Part shown: piece by piece, positions 6,041-8,021 of the stretch
Position numbering within the stretch: position 1 is the first letter of the stretch
Layout: each line of letters begins with the position of its first letter
Assembly (NCBI GenBank): GCA_002298155.1
Contig: DBME01000284.1
Coordinates: 8,286-16,306 of the forward strand
Direction: 5' to 3'
DNA length: 8,021 nt
DNA from: Holophagaceae bacterium UBA706
GTDB taxonomy: Bacteria; Acidobacteriota; Holophagae; Holophagales; Holophagaceae
The notes under the pieces: model-generated
What the model saw: only the letters and a program-made list of their open reading frames with translations
What the model was told of the DNA's origin: nothing
Databases searched by the model: none
Made by a program: the position numbers and the translations under genes

Positions 6041-6568
6041 GATGGAGGTTTGAACGAGGGCGACGGAGGTCCGGCCGGGGTCGCGGACCGCACCCCCGCC
6101 TCCATCCCGGCCGGGATGGCGTCTGCCCCTGAATCGCATCATGGGATTCGGCGTTCAAGGAATTGCCATCCGGGAAGGGCGCTACTGGCTTCCTTGGCCT
6201 TCTCCTCGGATCAATGCCAAGGCAGCTGCCGGTCGGGATGGGTTCGGAACGGGGACCATTCTTGGCACGCCTGGGATCCAGATCAAGGGAAATCACGTGA
6301 AACAGGTGTCGCGAAAGAACTCTAGAAGGCGACCCTCCACCCATTGACGGCTTTGACACCGCAACGGGGGAAGTGGTGAGTTGGCCTTAACCAGCCTATG
6401 CCTTGATGTGGTTGGGTAGCTGGTTTTCAAGGCCGACTTATGAGGGTAACGGGAAGCAGTATTTATTATTAATGCAAGAGTTCGCGGTCCCACCCGGTAC
6501 AATGGAACCTTCCCACCCATTCCCAGCCATTGGACAATTCCCCACACCCAGACCATCGGTGCGACCAC
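6041..6568. other. Long gene-free divergent region
   Basis: More than 500 bases between the divergent lipoprotein and regulatory-domain genes. Frames covering it have no ribosome site or family similarity. It holds an imperfect hairpin (6383-6434), an AT-rich patch around 6460-6475 and a -10-like TACAAT at 6498-6503, 66 bases before the next start but without a good -35. It may host a noncoding RNA or be remnant DNA. Confidence 0.4.
6383..6434. repeat. Imperfect long hairpin
   Basis: GGCCTTAACCAGC (6383-6395) pairs with GCTGGTTTTCAAGGCC (6419-6434): 13 base pairs interrupted by a 3-base bulge, with a loop of 23 bases that could pair a little further. There is no T-run on either side, so it is not a standard terminator. 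It could be a REP/palindromic element or part of a structured RNA. Confidence 0.5.
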
Positions 6569-7033
6569 ATGTTCCCCGCGATCCGCGCAATCACCATGAC
6601 GGCTTCTTTACTTGCCGCAGGCGTTCCGCAGCCTGCCCTCCCAATCCTCCCCAATGGCACGGGAGGAATTAAGGCAAGGGTCATCGGGCGTACCTGCGGG
6701 CCCATGCCTGGAGCCCAAGTCATCCTGTCACTGCCGAATGGTCGTTCTTGGGTCGCCTTGACGGGTCCCGACGGTCGATTTAAGGCAGGAGGACTTCCTC
6801 CTGGCACCTACGAGATCCGTTGCAAACGACCCGGCTATGAAGGGGACTACCGAGACGGGGTCGTAATCAAGGCCGGCGCATGGCTGTTGGGCCCCCCGAA
6901 AGGCATTGATGGGCGCGATACTGCTGTAATGCCAAAACTTGATTTTGTTGGCGATAATGTATACGTCTACGAATCCGGGGCCGGCCAGATGACAGTCATT
7001 ACCCGGGAAGAGATGGAAAGGCTTCCGCTTTAG
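6569..7033 (+). CDS. Exported carboxypeptidase-regulatory-like domain protein, possibly a truncated TonB-receptor N-terminus
   Basis: From ATG 6569 the product has 154 residues. A signal-peptide-like start (MFPAIRAITMTASLLAAG) is followed by a CarboxypepD_reg-like beta-sandwich at about 33-100: GIKARVIGRTCGPMPGAQVIL, then TGPDGRFKAGGLPPGTYEIRCKRPGYE, which is the classic G-x-L-x-P-G-x-Y signature. The last residues, MTVITREEMERLPL, resemble the segment that joins this domain to the plug in Oar-like TonB-dependent receptors (VTxEEIxxLPL), yet a stop follows at once and no plug or barrel is encoded downstream. It is therefore either a stand-alone periplasmic protein or a receptor truncated to its first domain. 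No strong ribosome site was found; a TTG at 6530 and ATG at 6596 are alternatives. Domain call is good; completeness is uncertain. Confidence 0.68.
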   Translation: MFPAIRAITMTASLLAAGVPQPALPILPNGTGGIKARVIGRTCGPMPGAQVILSLPNGRSWVALTGPDGRFKAGGLPPGTYEIRCKRPGYEGDYRDGVVIKAGAWLLGPPKGIDGRDTAVMPKLDFVGDNVYVYESGAGQMTVITREEMERLPL

Positions 7034-7079
7034 GCGAGCCGCCCCGAAATCCCAACAAACCTTTCCCAGTCCATCCACC

Positions 7080-7223
7080 ATGCCCAATCGGGCGGAAGAA
7101 CTGCTGCCCATCATCCGCACGGTGGCGAAAGGACTAACGGAGGGTGAGGCACACCACGTCGACTTCCTCAAAAATGCTGCCTCGTCGCAGGGGAATACGC
7201 TGCAGATCGCAGGACGGTTTTAA
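7080..7223 (+). CDS. Possible 47-residue ORF of unknown function
   Basis: ATG 7080 to TAA 7221-7223 encodes MPNRAEELLPIIRTVAKG and onward to LQIAGRF: a charged, soluble peptide with one probable helix and no signal peptide. It follows the regulatory-domain gene by 46 bases. There is no ribosome site (the leader is C-rich), so expression is doubtful; it may be the remnant of a longer gene. No family is recognised. Confidence 0.3.
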   Translation: MPNRAEELLPIIRTVAKGLTEGEAHHVDFLKNAASSQGNTLQIAGRF

Positions 7224-7232
7224 GGACGGTTT
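7211..7232 (+). repeat. Short tandem repeat of AGGACGGTTT
   Basis: AGGACGGTTT occurs at 7211-7220 and again at 7223-7232, two bases apart, across the stop of the 47-codon ORF. Two copies only, so it may be a local duplication without function. Confidence 0.4.
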
Positions 7233-7270
7233 GGGGTTGGAGGCCATTCTGAGGCTGCCAGCCCAGAACG

Positions 7271-7303
7271 AAACCCCCTGAAGTTTTTGACTTCAGGGGG
7301 TTT
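7271..7303 (-). terminator. Strong hairpin terminator of the tRNA-Ala gene
   Basis: A perfect 14-base-pair stem (AAACCCCCTGAAGT / ACTTCAGGGGGTTT) with a 5-base loop. On the minus strand it begins 4 bases after the tRNA CCA end and is followed by TTTCGTT, so it terminates the tRNA transcript. On the plus strand it is followed by GTTTGG and could also stop read-through from the left. Confidence 0.85.
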
Positions 7304-7306
7304 GTT

Positions 7307-7382
7307 TGGTGGAGCTGAACAGGATCGAACTGTCGACCTCCTCATTGCGAACGAGGCGCTCTCCCAGCTGAGCTACAGCCCC
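7307..7382 (-). tRNA. tRNA-Ala, anticodon CGC
   Basis: A complete 76-base cloverleaf with encoded CCA. The acceptor stem GGGGCTG/CAGCTCC carries the G3-U70 wobble pair that specifies alanine charging, with discriminator A73. The D arm has GCTC/GAGC, the anticodon stem CCTCG/TGAGG encloses loop TTCGCAA (anticodon CGC, reading GCG), and the T arm is GACAG-TTCGATC-CTGTT. The anticodon stem has one G-U closing pair and the T stem ends in a G-T pair, both tolerated. The GCG codon is frequent in a GC-rich genome, which fits keeping this isoacceptor. It is a single-gene unit with its own promoter and terminator. Confidence 0.95.
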
Positions 7383-7392
7383 AGGAACATCC

Positions 7393-7420
7393 AGTTTACC
7401 TAGCGGCATTATTTCGTCAA
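7393..7420 (-). promoter_or_regulatory. Sigma70-type promoter of tRNA-Ala
   Basis: On the minus strand TTGACG (7415-7420) and TAAACT (7393-7398) are separated by 16 bases. Transcription would start about 5-8 bases before or at the edge of the tRNA leader (near 7386), giving a very short leader, as usual for a monocistronic tRNA. Confidence 0.7.
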
Positions 7421-7473
7421 TGGCCGGAGCCCTTGCCTCCTGGGCCGCTGGACTCCACACTTGGGGCATGACC

Positions 7474-7974
7474 ATGAAAACTTTCAAGATCCTGGCGCCG
7501 GCGCTTTTCGCGGGCTGTTTTTACACGGCTGCGGCCCAGGAGGGAATTCCCGGGGTCTGGGCCATGCCGGATCTCGGCTTCGATTACGGCCACCAACACC
7601 TCAACGTGCCGGTTCCGGGCGCTCCCGCCAAGCCACGCGGGGCGGCGCCCTCGCAGCCCATGCGCATGGCGGGTTCGGCCCGGGTGGAAGTGTGGGGTGA
7701 CATGGATCCCGTGGAGCGCCTGCGGGTGTTCCGCCTGGAACTGGCGCCCTTCCTGGCGCGTTCCTTCCAGCTGGGCCAGTCCAGCACCACCAACCGCCAG
7801 CAACTTGGCGAGTTCATGACCATGACGGCGGCCGATGTGCGGCCCCCCTCGGTGCCGCTGGTCTACTACAACGCCTACCGGCCCGTGGAGGACCCGGACC
7901 TGGCCCGGACAGGAATCCATGTGGGCATCACCGGCAACGCGACGGTGACGATCTCCGCCCAGCCCCGCCGCTGA
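7474..7974 (+). CDS. Small exported protein of unknown function
   Basis: About 166 residues, not recognised. The start is chosen at ATG 7474: a weak TGGGG (7462-7466) lies 7 bases ahead, and the product begins with a clear Sec signal peptide (MKTFKILAPALFAGCFYTAAA, cleavage after AAA before QE). ATG 7468 two codons earlier is an equal alternative; a GTG/TTG-type start near 7420 would overlap the tRNA promoter and mask the signal. The mature chain has a Gly/Pro-rich N-terminal region (GVWAMPDLGFDYG; PVPGAPAKPRGAAPSQP), a helical middle (DPVERLRVFRLELAPFLARSFQLGQ; TTNRQQLGEFMTMTAADV), and a C-terminal strand-like part (VPLVYYNAYRPVED; GITGNATVTISAQPRR). A periplasmic location is inferred. It is followed by a probable terminator at the window's edge, so it is monocistronic. 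Confidence 0.72.
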   Translation: MKTFKILAPALFAGCFYTAAAQEGIPGVWAMPDLGFDYGHQHLNVPVPGAPAKPRGAAPSQPMRMAGSARVEVWGDMDPVERLRVFRLELAPFLARSFQLGQSSTTNRQQLGEFMTMTAADVRPPSVPLVYYNAYRPVEDPDLARTGIHVGITGNATVTISAQPRR

Positions 7975-7991
7975 TCCCGCGCCACGTAAAA

Positions 7992-8021
7992 GGGGCCGGA
8001 ACCGCGGTCTTCCGCGTTCCG
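7992..8021 (+). terminator. Probable terminator hairpin, cut by the window end
   Basis: CGGAACCGCGG (7997-8007) pairs with CCGCGTTCCG (8012-8021) around a TCTT loop with one bulged base. The preceding AAAAGGGGC (7988-7996) would extend the stem if the sequence continues with GCCCCTTTT, as in a standard intrinsic terminator. The T-run is outside the window. Confidence 0.6.

Noticed and set aside
6141..6568. Short frames on both strands in the 6.1-6.5 kb gap
   Set aside because: No ribosome sites, no hydrophobic or domain patterns, and mutually overlapping; treated as noncoding.
7293..7487. Minus-strand frame reading AVAQLGERLVRNEEVDSSILF
   Set aside because: This is the well-known false translation across a tRNA gene; the tRNA-Ala cloverleaf occupies the same bases.
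1..8021. CRISPR array, retron or phage-defence operon
   Set aside because: No spaced repeat series, Cas, reverse transcriptase or recognised defence genes were seen on either strand.

Overview
The window is chromosomal DNA from a high-GC bacterium. The dense GC-rich codon use, the DUF438/hemerythrin/PAS protein with its DUF2249 partner, and a secreted regulatory-like domain ending in a TonB-receptor-type plug motif would fit an acidobacterium of the Holophaga/Geothrix type. That placement is inference; no phylogenetic marker is present. Most genes are housekeeping-like or hypothetical, separated by unusually long gene-free stretches.

Left part (1-1994): the C-terminal end of an alpha/beta-hydrolase (+) converges on a two-gene minus-strand operon. 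The operon encodes a DUF438-hemerythrin-PAS protein followed by an overlapping DUF2249 protein, a pairing seen in anaerobic and nitric-oxide-response settings. Two perfect palindromes lie upstream of it: a CRP/FNR-type site (TTGAC-N4-GTCAA) and a 7-1-7 Fur-type site (TGAGAAT-A-ATTCTCA). Together they suggest control by NO or oxygen and by iron.

Middle part (2059-4142): a 32-base direct repeat (28/32 identical) occurs at 2059-2090 and 3615-3646. The right copy is the 3' end of an intact YfbU-family gene (minus). The left copy is an orphan duplicate of that 3' end, still encoding a similar C-terminal tail and a stop. Between the copies lie a decayed IS21-type istB gene, a 290-base empty stretch, and an AT-rich gene for a small exported protein of unknown function. 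The arrangement looks like the scar of an insertion at the 3' end of the YfbU-like gene.

Right part (4143-8021): a YihY/BrkB-family inner-membrane protein (+); a 54-residue proline-rich microprotein (minus); an NTF2/DUF4440-like lipoprotein (minus); a long gene-free region with an imperfect hairpin; a short exported carboxypeptidase-regulatory-like protein (+) that stops at a receptor plug-like motif; a possible 47-residue ORF; a tRNA-Ala(CGC) gene (minus) with its own promoter and a strong terminator; and a small exported protein of unknown function (+). The window ends inside what looks like that gene's terminator hairpin.
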